Source: Rubripirellula obstinata (lineage in GTDB: Bacteria > Planctomycetota > Planctomycetia > Pirellulales > Pirellulaceae). From it: DNA of 64,000 nucleotides. Both the position numbers and the translations under genes were made by a program. Positions within the stretch are counted from its first letter, which is position 1, and each line of letters begins with the position of its first letter. Where the stretch lies: assembly GCF_001642955.1 (NCBI RefSeq), contig NZ_LWSK01000001.1, positions 1 to 64,000 of the forward strand, read 5' to 3'. Below, piece by piece: positions 1 to 8,805 of this stretch. Under the pieces are notes generated by a model. It was given only the letters and a program-made list of their open reading frames with translations, was not told the DNA's origin and searched no databases.

Positions 1-129
1 GGCTAAACGAACTAACACGTTTTTTCCGGGATCAAAACTCTTCACGGCGTTGAGCTCTACCCGACTGAACCCTGGCGGGCCCAGCTACGAGAGAGTTCGC
101 CAAATACGGAACTTGTTTCAGGACAGTTC

Positions 130-168
130 CTCAGCGAACTTTCTCAGCGAACTTTCTCAGCGAACTTT
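130..168. repeat. three tandem copies of a 13-bp unit
   Basis: Three perfect back-to-back copies of ctcagcgaacttt lie in the leader of the lipoprotein gene. The first 261 bases hold no other feature I can support. The repeat may be a slippage product. Confidence 0.8.
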
Positions 169-261
169 GGCATAGAGATTGCGACGGTTTGTAAGTCAGA
201 TCCGTCGTCCAAAGTGTTCTCGTAGCGGGCGACAAATGCATATCAAACTTTAGGAAGAATC

Positions 262-594
262 ATGAAGACCACATTGACCGCTTTGACTTTGGCACTTGGA
301 TTGACCTTCGTTGGCTGCGACGACTCGGTTTACGACGAGCGGGCTGAAGAGGTCCGCGACACGACTCAGCAGTACGCCGACGAAGTTCGTGATGACTACG
401 ACACGGTCGCCGACAACATCGAAGATCGTTACGAATCCGCCCGACCGGCACTCGAAGAGCAGGCCGATGAGACTTCCGAGAACCTGGAAGATCGTGGCGA
501 AACGATCGCGGACGAAATCGAAGACGCTGGCGAACGTCGTGCCGATAACCTCGAAGAAATGGACGACGAAGACGTTGTGTCCGAAGTCGATTGA
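262..594 (+). CDS. small acidic lipoprotein with helical repeats
   Basis: The 110-residue protein starts with a lipoprotein signal peptide ending in LTFVGC, so the cysteine at residue 19 is the probable lipidation site. The mature part is very acidic and falls into heptad-like stretches rich in D, E and R, with repeated patterns such as ADEVRDD, ADNIEDR and ADEIEDAGE, so it should form extended charged helices. An agga-like ribosome site (aggaag) precedes the ATG. It resembles envelope-anchored helical lipoproteins; no enzymatic function can be assigned. It lies 40 bases before the App1-like gene on the same strand and may be cotranscribed with it. Confidence 0.75.
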   Translation: MKTTLTALTLALGLTFVGCDDSVYDERAEEVRDTTQQYADEVRDDYDTVADNIEDRYESARPALEEQADETSENLEDRGETIADEIEDAGERRADNLEEMDDEDVVSEVD

Positions 595-633
595 AAGCCA
601 CTTGATGCCGCGCAAAGTCAATCATTCGATCGG

Positions 634-1857
634 ATGAATCCTTCGTTGGAAGAAACGAACCCTGCCATGAACGACCATGCGGAATCCAAGTGGCGAACAA
701 GCTTTCGCGACTGGCTAACACGAACCGCGTCGTCAGCCGACGACGCGGCAGACGCCGGCATTCGCAAGCTTCGCCGACGTTACGGTCGCGAAGGCGTGCC
801 AAAGATCCAGCCCTACATGGGATACGCGTCGGCCGATGCGATTCATCTGCACGGCCGCGTGCTCACCAACCCACCACTCGATCCCAATTATAAGAGCGAT
901 CGTTGGTGGCAAAATCTCAACAACACAGTCGGGCGTTTCGTCAGTGACGAAGTGCCAGGCGTGAAGGTCGAGGCAACGTTCGATGGGCTCGAAGCAACGG
1001 CAACCACCGATGCGGAAGGTTACTTCCACATCAAAATTCCGCGAACCGCTAAACCCGATGACGCATTTTGGGACATGGCACGATTACGGATTGTCGATCA
1101 CCCCAAAGCGAGACACGCGACCGATCGAGCGACCTGCGGCGTCCTGACGACTCCGCCGGATGCCAAGTTTGCGATCATTAGCGACGTTGATGATACAATC
1201 CTGCACACCGGCGCGACGGACATCGCAAAGATGGCTAAGTTGACCTTCTTTGGCAACGCACGCACCCGAGCACCGCTCGATGGTGTGGCCAAGTTGTACG
1301 AAGAACTACAACGCGGCATCGATGGCGAACCAGCCAATCCGATCTTCTACGTTTCCAGTTCGCCCTGGAATTTGTATGACTTGCTGGAAGACTTCTTGGA
1401 ACTCAACGCGATCCCGCGAGGACCGTTGTTGCTGCGTGACCTGGGATTCGACGACAACAAACTTTTGAAGTCCGGTCACGATCACAAGCTCGACAAATCT
1501 CGCCGATTGATCGAGACGTTCGATCAACTGCCGTTTTTGTTGTTCGGCGATTCGGGCCAAGAAGACGCGAGGCTGTACGCGGAGGCTGCAAAGGAATTCC
1601 CAAATCGCATCGCCGGAATTTTTATTCGCGATGTCGATCCAAGTTTGGAAAGTGAGCACGACGAGAAGGTCGATCAATATGTCCGCAAAGCCGCCGCGGT
1701 TGGTGTGCCGATGTACTTGGTCACCGACAGCGTCCAAGCAGCCGAGATTGCTATCGAACATGGTTGGCTATCGCCCAAAGTGCTCGATCAAATCATCGAA
1801 GCAACTAAGCGAGACCGAGAGCGAACGGAATCGAAATCAGAATCGGAGTCATCGTAG
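634..1857 (+). CDS. App1-like (DUF2183) phosphatase
   Basis: The 407-residue protein carries the haloacid-dehalogenase-like nucleophile motif AIISDVDDTIL near residue 180 (DxDxT) and later FYVSSSPWNLYD and LLFGDSGQEDARLY, the signature of the App1/DUF2183 family. The yeast member acts on phosphatidate; the bacterial substrate is not known. The N-terminal 150 residues hold a short beta-rich segment (RVLTNPPL, EGYFHIKI) usual in the family. A second ATG at 667 (MNDHAESKW) is an equally good start. The C-terminus is a low-complexity E/S/R tail that ends at the first unit of a 14-bp minisatellite. Confidence 0.85.
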   Translation: MNPSLEETNPAMNDHAESKWRTSFRDWLTRTASSADDAADAGIRKLRRRYGREGVPKIQPYMGYASADAIHLHGRVLTNPPLDPNYKSDRWWQNLNNTVGRFVSDEVPGVKVEATFDGLEATATTDAEGYFHIKIPRTAKPDDAFWDMARLRIVDHPKARHATDRATCGVLTTPPDAKFAIISDVDDTILHTGATDIAKMAKLTFFGNARTRAPLDGVAKLYEELQRGIDGEPANPIFYVSSSPWNLYDLLEDFLELNAIPRGPLLLRDLGFDDNKLLKSGHDHKLDKSRRLIETFDQLPFLLFGDSGQEDARLYAEAAKEFPNRIAGIFIRDVDPSLESEHDEKVDQYVRKAAAVGVPMYLVTDSVQAAEIAIEHGWLSPKVLDQIIEATKRDRERTESKSESESS

Positions 1858-2010
1858 AGCCATTGTCACAGAGCCATTGTCACAGAGCGATAGTCACAGA
1901 GCGATAGTCACAGAGCGATAGTCACAGAGCCATTGTCACAGAGCGATAGTCACAGAGCGATAGTCACAGAGCGATAGTCACAGAGCGATAGTCACAGCGC
2001 CATTGTCACA
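1857..2010. repeat. 14-bp minisatellite, 11 units of two types
   Basis: Eleven head-to-tail 14-bp units cover this stretch. Two unit types occur: A = gagccattgtcaca and B = gagcgatagtcaca. The order is A A B B B A B B B B A', with A' starting gcgcc. The array begins on the last base of the upstream stop codon and ends 7 bases before the stop of the convergent deaminase gene. Confidence 0.95.
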
Positions 2011-2016
2011 ATTGCT

Positions 2017-2496
2017 CTACTCTTTCGCATTGTCCATCAGTAATCTTCCGCACTGGTCGGCTTCGATGTCCCCAACGATTTTGGCTGACACATTGCAGGC
2101 CTGAAAAAACGCTTCGCACCCAAGCCCGAGCGTTTGAAACCCTGCGGATACAATCACGTGCCGGGACGCACCGAAAGCAATGTTGCGGATACCGGCGTTG
2201 GCCGCCGTGGCCGCGCACATCGGACAAGGCTCGCCGGTAGATACCAACCAAGCGTCATCGGGCAACGTCTTTCGCTTGAGTTTGCTGCATGCCATGTCAA
2301 TCGCCATCACCTCCGCGTGATGCGAAGGCTTACTGGTTTGTCGGACAATGTTGTGAGCAAGCGAGAGTTGATTTCCATCGCGATCATAAATCGCAGCCGC
2401 AAACGGACTTTGTCCACCTGTGATTCCTCGCTGACATTCATCAATCGCTGATTGCATCCAACGATTGAGTGTTCCAGAAGTAACGCGTTGATTCAT
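2017..2496 (-). CDS. nucleoside/guanine deaminase (CDA fold)
   Basis: The 159-residue protein shows the zinc site of the cytidine/deoxycytidylate deaminase superfamily: HAEVMAI, where His binds zinc and Glu is the proton shuttle, and PCPMC with the two zinc cysteines. Length and arrangement fit guanine deaminase (GuaD-like) or tRNA adenosine deaminase-like free-base enzymes. A cytosolic purine-salvage role is most likely, but the exact base is inferred only. Its ATG overlaps the stop of the upstream 62-residue gene by four bases (ATGA), so the two form an operon. Confidence 0.85.
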   Translation of the reverse strand: MNQRVTSGTLNRWMQSAIDECQRGITGGQSPFAAAIYDRDGNQLSLAHNIVRQTSKPSHHAEVMAIDMACSKLKRKTLPDDAWLVSTGEPCPMCAATAANAGIRNIAFGASRHVIVSAGFQTLGLGCEAFFQACNVSAKIVGDIEADQCGRLLMDNAKE

Positions 2497-2681
2497 GGCG
2501 ATTCCTTGATCACATTTGATTCTTCCTGCTGTTGAATTTTCTCCAGCCGCTCCGATACCGCTTCACGATAATGCTGCGGTTCGGGCGGTTCGTGATCCTC
2601 GGCTTCATCAGACTGGCCGGCTTGAACGACGAAGGGATGCGAGACGCCGTGAACCGTTTGAATTGAAAGATCTTTCGTCAT
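2493..2681 (-). CDS. small hypothetical protein upstream of deaminase
   Basis: This 62-residue acidic protein is not recognised. It is judged real because AGGAAAA lies 6 bases before the ATG and its stop codon overlaps the start of the deaminase gene (ATGA), a translational-coupling arrangement. The second half is predicted helical (HYREAVSERLEKIQQQEES). Confidence 0.6.
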   Translation of the reverse strand: MTKDLSIQTVHGVSHPFVVQAGQSDEAEDHEPPEPQHYREAVSERLEKIQQQEESNVIKESP

Positions 2682-2730
2682 TGTATTTTCCTGACATAGG
2701 TTCGAGATAGTTAATAACGAAGTAACGATG

Positions 2731-2763
2731 CAGCTTTCATGCCGAGCGTCGGCACGAAAGCTG
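2731..2763. other. strong inverted repeat upstream of the deaminase operon
   Basis: The arms cagctttc and gaaagctg, then tgccga and tcggca, pair with one A/C mismatch around a gcg loop, giving a 15-position stem. No T-run follows on either strand in the terminator position, so a regulatory or structured-RNA role is as likely as termination. The rest of 2682-3096 shows nothing else I can support. Confidence 0.6.
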
Positions 2764-3096
2764 CGGAAAAAACAAGCCTAAATAAATCGCCATCAATGCC
2801 CCTCTAGCCGTGCCGGACCACATTGAAAAAAGAACGACCAAGCATCCCGAACCGCCGACAGACGAGTTCGAGACTCATGAAAGAATGCAAAGGCTGCATG
2901 ATCGAATTCATAAAAGCGAACGGGGTTAAGTTTAGGTGAACCAGCCACCTATTCCCCCTGTCCCCTTTGGTTTGTCGTCCTATTTGGTTTGTTCGGCGGC
3001 ATAAGCTACGCCGTCGGTTTTATCACGGTGACCTCGATAGCCTCTAATGAAAGTGATTGGTACAATTCGAGACGCCAGTCCTTTGGAGCCTTGATA

Positions 3097-4236
3097 GTGT
3101 CGTTTGAATCCGTCGATAAACTTCAACAAACTCTCGTGAGCGAGGTTTTTCACTACGCTCGCGACCGCAAAAAAGCCGCCGGTCGGGCCCTGGGTACGCT
3201 CGTCGAGATTGTTACCTACTATCTGCTCAATTCTTGGGAACTGAGGAACGCCTTAACGATTGAGCGGAGCCTGCCTGAGTATCGCAATCCAGATATCACA
3301 CACAATGTAGAGTTTTCCTCGCACCCAATTTTGCATCAGGAAGAGTTTGAGATTGACTGCGAGAAATTGCCACTGAGTTTTGCTCGCTTGAGGAAGTCTT
3401 GCAGTCTTCTTGATTCGTTACCCAAGGCAGAACAAAGAAACAACCATTTGCTTGGTAGCGACCTTCGGCTTCGCAACGGATGTACGTTAGGTGAAACAGA
3501 AAATGCAATTATCTGTGGCCACATTGACAAAATCTGTGGCCAAAAATACGGCGTTTTAGTCACTAAGCTTCACGAACATCCGTACGCGATGTTTGAATGT
3601 AAGCGAGTTGGCGTCGAGGAAGGCCAAAAGAAGGGCCCGCAAACGATTGAGAAAGCAAAGCAGGGAGCTTACGTCGCTAGCTCTGTTTCGAGCCTGCAAA
3701 AGTACCGCATGCCAGATGGCGATCTTGGAGGCTTGTTGCACTCTTCAGACGGCACACCAGAGCATGGGCGATTCTTGGACATGCTTCGTCGAGTTCTCGA
3801 CTCGGATGATCATGACCTCTTGTCCGAGTTTACGATGACTGTTGGCGTGGTCAGTAATCACGGCAATTGGTTCACCTCCGATAATCCAAACAAGGAACTT
3901 CAAGTTCTTGCTCAGTCATACGACTGGCTTATTTTCTTTACCGATCAAGGACTTTCTGAGTTTATCAATCGGCTGTTGCTAAAACCGATCCCCAAGCTGC
4001 AGGCAGCGAGAGAAGCATTTTTGGAAAGCTACAAAGCAAATAAGAAAAACAACCGATTCACGAAGGTGAAAATCGACGTGAAAGCCGATCAGGCACTGAA
4101 AGACTTTTTTGTCGAATATGAGTCTGAAGTCGAAAGCTGGTTCAATGTCATTTCGCCCGCTGGCTTGCCACTGAGTGAGTTACGGCAAGAGCTAGAAAAG
4201 CTACGTGATAAACCTTGGAATGAGATTTTAAGATAA
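3097..4236 (+). CDS. probable type II restriction endonuclease
   Basis: A 379-residue protein if it starts at GTG 3097, which has ggag 8 bases upstream; the frame is open to a TTG at 2989 without a ribosome site. It contains a candidate PD-(D/E)xK core: GHIDK near residue 140 and YAMFECKRVG near 165, where E-x-K would be catalytic. It is followed by a conserved-looking amphipathic segment (QTIEKAKQGAYVASS). The stop overlaps the next gene, an adenine methyltransferase, by one base (TAATG). Small R genes coupled to an M gene are the standard type II layout, so it probably cleaves unmodified DNA at the site methylated by its partner. The recognition site cannot be read from sequence. Confidence 0.75.
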   Translation: MSFESVDKLQQTLVSEVFHYARDRKKAAGRALGTLVEIVTYYLLNSWELRNALTIERSLPEYRNPDITHNVEFSSHPILHQEEFEIDCEKLPLSFARLRKSCSLLDSLPKAEQRNNHLLGSDLRLRNGCTLGETENAIICGHIDKICGQKYGVLVTKLHEHPYAMFECKRVGVEEGQKKGPQTIEKAKQGAYVASSVSSLQKYRMPDGDLGGLLHSSDGTPEHGRFLDMLRRVLDSDDHDLLSEFTMTVGVVSNHGNWFTSDNPNKELQVLAQSYDWLIFFTDQGLSEFINRLLLKPIPKLQAAREAFLESYKANKKNNRFTKVKIDVKADQALKDFFVEYESEVESWFNVISPAGLPLSELRQELEKLRDKPWNEILR

Positions 4237-4823
4237 TGACTGCAGGACGAACAGTTAACTCAGCAAGCCTAGAATGGTGTACCCCACCGAAATACTCAAC
4301 TGCGATCGAAAAGTTTTTCGATGGCCCAGTTAGCCTCGACCCTTGCTCAAATCAATACTCCGTCATTTCAGCAAAAAAGCGATACCAGCTTCCGAAGCAT
4401 GACGGACTCTTAGAAACCTGGAACTTCGATTCAATTTTCGTGAATCCGCCATATGGTTCGGATCGAGAACGTGGTACCACGATCCGGGATTGGCTAGCTA
4501 GGTGTGCAGAGGCGAACTTGTCAAACGGAACCGAAGTCTTAGCACTGGTTCCAGTCGCAGCGAATACCAAGCATTGGAAGAAGTTTGTCTGGAGTGTCGC
4601 CACCGGAATTGCTTTTTTGTACGACACCCGACTGAAGTTTCTTGAAAATGGAAAGGATGACGGTAAGGGAGCACCGATGGCTTGCGCAATGATTTATTGG
4701 GGGGAAGACTTTGATAGGTTTTTCGATGTGTTTCTTCCATTTGGTGCCGTGGTCGATATCCGCAGTCTTAAAGGTCTTGAGGTTGGATGTGGATCTACGG
4801 TCCAATCAACGATCCACAGATAG
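4236..4823 (+). CDS. N6-adenine DNA methyltransferase (phage Dam type)
   Basis: The 195-residue protein matches the phage-type DNA N-6-adenine-methyltransferase family: EWCTPPKYS near residue 11 (target-base and cofactor region), SLDPCSNQ, and the catalytic FVNPPYG (NPPY) near residue 68. The size is normal for this compact family. It is coupled to the preceding nuclease gene by a one-base stop/start overlap and should protect host DNA from it. Codon use is more AT-rich than that of the flanking genes, consistent with lateral transfer of the pair. Confidence 0.85.
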   Translation: MTAGRTVNSASLEWCTPPKYSTAIEKFFDGPVSLDPCSNQYSVISAKKRYQLPKHDGLLETWNFDSIFVNPPYGSDRERGTTIRDWLARCAEANLSNGTEVLALVPVAANTKHWKKFVWSVATGIAFLYDTRLKFLENGKDDGKGAPMACAMIYWGEDFDRFFDVFLPFGAVVDIRSLKGLEVGCGSTVQSTIHR

Positions 4824-5389
4824 ATAGACCACACGCTACCGCTGAGAAATCAAATAGGTCAGACCAGATACTGTTCGGCCCAGCGGTTGCTCCAGAAGAA
4901 CAATCGGCTGATTTTTCCTGCGGCGGTTGGTCGTCAGGCATTGAACCGAGACCCGAGTCACACTCAGACACGTGCAGTGACTGACCTCGCAACATTCACA
5001 GCGAGTCGAGTTTGCTTGGATGACACCCCGATGGTTGGCTATTGATTTTTTTTGAGAGCTTCGTCGTGGGCCTTGAGTTTGTCCAAGTGGGCGACGAGTT
5101 CGTGCTCGCTGGCCAAGTCGGTGAAGTAATAGCCAAGTATTTAAAAGTAACCGTTCACCAAAAGAGAAACCATTCGCATCGGTTACATCTTTCGTTGGTT
5201 TGGCGTGTCCCAGTCATCGCTTCCAGTCATCGCTAGTCATGGACCAACCATCTAAACTCAGCGTTTCCTTGGCAACGTGCGTGATCGTGGAACGAAGTGG
5301 TCGCCGATTGATTGATGTCAGATGGTTCAGCTAGACTTGTTTCGGTGAATAGTCCATTCGCCCGAAAACTCGCTGTGAAGAGGATCACC
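4824..5389. other. gene-poor interval with a minus-strand gene fragment
   Basis: No intact gene is visible. Reading the minus strand from about 5133 to 5041 gives a stop-terminated, well-behaved tail containing DLASEHELVAHLDKLKAHDE, which looks like the C-terminus of a lost gene. The rest looks like decayed sequence between the RM pair and the next gene. Confidence 0.4.
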
Positions 5390-5758
5390 ATGTTCGATGC
5401 GTTTCGCTTGATACCGGCACTGCAAATCATTTTCACAAACGAAATCGAGTTTCAAGACACCAGTTTCGCCGAGTTAACGACGGAGCAGTATGCAGCATTG
5501 GAACGACGTGGTCCGCGTCCGCCCGGCAAGCTATACCGAATCGTTCCATTTGAGCCCGAAGCAATCGAACGAACGCCCGAGAAAATTACTTTGGAACTCA
5601 CCATCGCCGACGAATCAGAAAAACAACTCCTCTTGGATGCCGTCAAGTTCGTCCACCGCGCTTCCGAGCCGATGTCGAAAGAAAATCCGACTTTCGCAGA
5701 TCGTTTGGCTTACTTGCGCCCGCGATTGCCACCGATCGTTACGCAATCGTCGTCCTAA
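5390..5758 (+). CDS. hypothetical protein
   Basis: A 122-residue protein starting at ATG 5390, chosen because gaggat sits 5 bases upstream; the frame is open further 5' to 5312 without a ribosome site. It begins MFDAFRLIPALQIIF and has a C-terminal half rich in E, P and R. No family is recognised. A second frame rich in plausible protein sequence overlaps its 3' end, see 5701-5925. Confidence 0.5.
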   Translation: MFDAFRLIPALQIIFTNEIEFQDTSFAELTTEQYAALERRGPRPPGKLYRIVPFEPEAIERTPEKITLELTIADESEKQLLLDAVKFVHRASEPMSKENPTFADRLAYLRPRLPPIVTQSSS

Positions 5759-5925
5759 CCAACGCTGAACTCGAAGGCTATTTTGAAGAAGCGAGAGATG
5801 GATCAAAAGCGGCGATCATGCTCGTCATCGAACACTTCGGCGATCATAGCTCACTCAAAGCTAGCCAGGTCGTCAAAGAGGCGGATGATGAACCTGTCGA
5901 ATTCAACATCGTCTTGTTAAATTAG
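5701..5925 (+). pseudogene. open-frame fragment, possible remnant
   Basis: A frame without a good start overlaps the end of the preceding gene and runs to a TAG at 5923. It encodes RYAIVVLTNAELEGYFEEAR followed by an acidic helical segment ending in EFNIVLLN. The composition is that of a real protein, so this may be a gene whose 5' end was lost or the frameshifted tail of the upstream gene. No family is recognised. Confidence 0.35.
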
Positions 5926-6029
5926 ACGACGTGATACAGGTTGGTCACCACGTAACGAGGGTGCATATCAGCGATTGTAGTCGTTCAGTCAGCTAGCTGG
6001 TTTTTTTGTTGAGCGGCGAAGCGTTTTCT

Positions 6030-6173
6030 AAGCCGAAAAAGGCGAAGCAGAACCCGAAGCAGCACGCAGCGGAGCCGAGTGAACGCGACGAGCAGAAACG
6101 AAAATAGCCTCGTAATAACTGGGCTGCCTTGCAACTCGCCGCACCTGCGTGCCATTGCGTTCCAGATGAAGAC
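6030..6173 (+). pseudogene. remnant of an integrase 3' end
   Basis: This stretch is a decayed copy of the end of the integrase at 19924-21501. Thirty-three bases (6030-6062) are identical to 21101-21133, and weaker similarity continues through gcagcggagccg, cgagcagaaac and ccagatgaag up to the att-like piece. It marks the right end of a third, older element to the left. Confidence 0.75.
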
Positions 6174-6190
6174 AGTACACCCCAGAGGAT
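6174..6190. other. decayed attachment-site fragment
   Basis: Seventeen bases, agtacaccccagaggat, equal the first part of the 46-bp repeat found at 21279 and at the tRNA-Arg gene. The sequence diverges directly afterwards, so only the outermost part of the tRNA-derived core survives. Confidence 0.75.
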
Positions 6191-6369
6191 GTGAAACATC
6201 CGCGAAAACACGTGCGTTTACTGAGGTTTTCGGTGTACCCGAAGCAGAAGGCGAAGCACTCGGCTATGACGCAGCTTTACGCAGCGTCGTGCAGGCTTGG
6301 TCCACTCTGGACCAACCGATCCGCGAAGCGATCGCGTTGCTTGCCCGTCAGGGCAAGAGCGGCGACTGA
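6191..6369 (+). pseudogene. gene fragment after the att remnant
   Basis: The frame ending at 6369 gives ALRSVVQAWSTLDQPIREAI followed by a short tail, which looks like the C-terminus of a small helical protein. There is no believable start. I treat it as a remnant at the left edge of element 1. Confidence 0.35.
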
Positions 6370-8060
6370 CGCCCGGCGGCAGGATGCCGCCGCACACCGG
6401 GCACGATGCCCGCCACGCTGGACGACCGCCTGAACCCCGGCGGCGAAGCCGACGGCAGCGACGGCACGATGCCGTCGCCCACAATGGGCAGGATGCCCTC
6501 ACGTACCCCGGCGGGAGCGAAGCGACCGCCTGAGCCTCGTCGGCGAGCGAAAGCGAGAAGGCGAGGCGAACCCACGCGGGATTCGCCGAAGGCACGGCGA
6601 GCATGGACGATCGCCGTGGAATGGGCCGCCGGGGCATGGATGCCCCCGGAACGCAGGCCATGGAAGCGGACCAACGCAAACGACGCCCGAATCACCAACG
6701 CATTTGACCCAAGCGAACGGATGTTGAATCGCGAACGAATGAGCGGTGGCCGGAGTGGAGGGTGAGCGCAGCGAACCGGCGGCCCGTGCCCGAGGGAATC
6801 GGGATCGGCAGGGAAGCGACCAGCCGAAGCGTTGAAAGTTGAATTACTAACCAACTGTCCAACGGTAAAACGGTTTGCACCACGAAAGTCGGGAGCGATG
6901 CCGATACCGACGGCGGACCAACGGGGAAACGCTTGAACAACCAATGCACTTAATCGAAGCGAACGACGTTTGAATTGCGATTGATCGAGCCGCCGAGGGC
7001 ATAGGGCATGGATGCCCGTGGGATATTGGCGAAGCCACGGATGGCGCAGCCCCGCCCTGAAAGTCGTGCGCACGTTGAGCTACGCCGCCAGCCAACCGAA
7101 GCGTTTGACGTTTGAATCTCGCTTGCGGACAGCCTGGAGTCGGCGGCAAGGATGCCGCCGAAACATGGGCCTGGATGGCCCGAGCGCAGCGGATGGTGGT
7201 CATCGCGTAGCCGTAGCGGATGTCGTCGCCGGAGTGAGGAACGAACGCAGGCGGCGGCAGTAGCGAAGGCGAAGTGATGACGTCCATCCGCGATAGCGGG
7301 AAAAAACAAACGAAGGCGGAGACGTTCTGATGTTGTCGGCGCAGTGAGGAACGAACGGAGGCGGCGGCATCAGTACGTCGTAGCCGTAGTTCCGACTTGG
7401 TAGAGAACGGCTGATGCTCCGAAACGCTCTCCACCCGCGAAACCGTTTGACCACCGCTTGCGTCCGCTCTGGAACGGGCCGCAAGGCCCGGTGACGACCG
7501 GCACCGCCGGTCATGGTTCAACCGGGTAGTGCAGTTCGCAAACGTCGTAGATCGCGTCGATGTAGCGGATGTTCGCCCATTGGACCCAGAACGGCGGATC
7601 AACGTCGTAATCGACGAGCCACAGCCAAGCCGGATCAACCCAGCGGAGCCGCGTGTAACGGATGAAGCCGCCCGACGAAGCAACGCGGAGAGCGAAAGCG
7701 AACCACAGCACGGTAAGAAGCACGATCGAGTAAACGTGCGAAAGCACGAACACCAACAAGTCCCGAAGGGGACGACGACGTCGGATGAAGACGGGGATGT
7801 CGGAATCGTGAATGTGCATAGCGAAGAGAGGGAGTGAAGGTCGGGAGCGAAAGGTCGAACATCGGCCCCCCGCACTTGTGCGTTGGGGGGGCCGATGTTT
7901 GACCCGAGCGGACGACCGGAACGGACGAACGCAGCGGTGGCATCGCGTTCGACGTTGACCCTCGAAAGAAGTTGGCTAACCGCTTGCGGACAGCCTGAAC
8001 CGGGCTTCAAAGCCCGGCGGCACGAACGATGCTCCAAGGCATCGTTACGCGGGAATGCGG
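6360..8060. repeat. dense array of short hairpins with a shared loop
   Basis: Many short perfect or near-perfect inverted repeats occur in both orientations, most with a 4-8 bp GC stem around a loop of the form a(n)gat: gcggcaggatgccgc, gggcacgatgccc, gacggcacgatgccgtc, gggcaggatgccc, ggggcatggatgcccc, gggcatggatgccc and cggcggcaaggatgccgccg. Others have loops like gcaa or ttcaaa (gggccgcaaggccc, ccgggcttcaaagcccgg). A second motif, agtgaggaacgaacg, recurs near 7233, 7345 and 8086. Long open frames here are by-products of the GC-rich repeats; only 7511-7819 looks protein-like. Confidence 0.7.
7511..7819 (-). CDS. possible small membrane protein
   Basis: The 102-residue frame has one clear hydrophobic segment (DLLVFVLSHVYSIVLLTVLW, about residues 20-45) after a basic N-terminus, then a W/Y/D-rich tail (PAWLWLVDYDVD, YIDAIYDVCELHYP). 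The composition is protein-like, in contrast to the neighbouring repeat frames. No clear ribosome site is visible and no family is recognised. Confidence 0.4.
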   Translation of the reverse strand: MHIHDSDIPVFIRRRRPLRDLLVFVLSHVYSIVLLTVLWFAFALRVASSGGFIRYTRLRWVDPAWLWLVDYDVDPPFWVQWANIRYIDAIYDVCELHYPVEP

Positions 8061-8353
8061 AGCCGCCCGAGTGACGTGTCCGCAGTGAGGAACGAACGAA
8101 GGCCACGTGTCGCGGCGGCGGAGCAGGACCGAAGCGAATGAGCGCAGCGGCGTGAATCATCCGTAGGCGATTCAAGCGAGGAACGAGCCGCCGGAGGATG
8201 ATTGTCGCCGCAAGCGGAGTCACCATCGCCGGTAGCGTGCTCCAACACGGAAACGGCGGCACGCGCGTCTCCAACTCAAACAAGATCGCCGATTGGTCTA
8301 GAATGAGATGCCCAGACTTAACACAAGCCTCAAAAACACCAGCGACCAGTTCA

Positions 8354-8578
8354 ATGATTGACGATCAACTTCGTGCGGAAGTCTTGTTGCACGCGTCCGG
8401 AAGTTGCCAAATTTGCGAAGCAACGATCAATAGAGACCAGATCAAGCTGATTGTTTGCGCGAAGAAGAATCAGCTTTCAAGCAAACCGCTTGAAGCATCT
8501 GACCTTTGGGCGATTTGCCAAAGTTGCCAATCTCGCAGGGTGATCGCGAATCGAGAAGACTCTGTAGCAATGGATTAG
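8354..8578 (+). CDS. small zinc-finger / HNH-like protein
   Basis: A 74-residue frame from ATG 8354 with two cysteine pairs, GSCQICEAT and WAICQSCQSRR. Their spacing resembles the zinc scaffold of HNH nucleases, but the central histidines and asparagine are missing. Its stop region meets the end of the minus-strand gene 8575-8805, so the two are convergent. It may be a truncated relative of HNH proteins. Confidence 0.45.
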   Translation: MIDDQLRAEVLLHASGSCQICEATINRDQIKLIVCAKKNQLSSKPLEASDLWAICQSCQSRRVIANREDSVAMD

Positions 8579-8805
8579 AAGCTAAGATCGCCGTCTTCTT
8601 GTCCCGTCGCGATCGCCAACGCCGCAGCGTTACGAAGAAAAAACGCTCCGTAGTTTTTGACAACCATTGCAAGCTCACTCGCTCCCGCTTCGGTCCAATC
8701 GTGATCGGCAACCAACGCATCCGTGATGTCGTCATGCGATCTTGATTTGAGTTCGGATAGAAGCGTCTGGTATTCCGAAGTAAGCAGAGAAATGTCGGTG
8801 TTCAT
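8575..8805 (-). CDS. hypothetical protein downstream of HNH nuclease
   Basis: A 76-residue helical protein whose ATG overlaps the stop of the HNH gene by four bases, so it is translationally coupled to it. The middle part reads HDWTEAGASELAMVVKNYG. No family is recognised; a small accessory or immunity partner of the nuclease is possible but only inferred. Confidence 0.6.
   Translation of the reverse strand: MNTDISLLTSEYQTLLSELKSRSHDDITDALVADHDWTEAGASELAMVVKNYGAFFLRNAAALAIATGQEDGDLSF

Noticed and set aside
130-168. CRISPR-like array
   Set aside because: The three 13-bp units are contiguous with no spacers. The 14-bp array at 1857 likewise lacks spacers, and no cas gene is present in the window.
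250-802. Long frames on the minus strand over the lipoprotein and App1 genes
   Set aside because: They mirror the codon pattern of the plus-strand genes and have no ribosome sites; the lipobox and DxDxT motifs show which strand is coding.
7529-7837. Plus-strand frame opposite 7511-7819
   Set aside because: Highly charged, low-complexity translation; the minus-strand reading has a sensible membrane segment instead.
6847-8283. A 478-codon minus-strand open frame
   Set aside because: It runs through the hairpin array; its R/S/A/P-rich sequence and equally long frames on the other strand indicate absence of stops in GC-rich repeats, not a gene.
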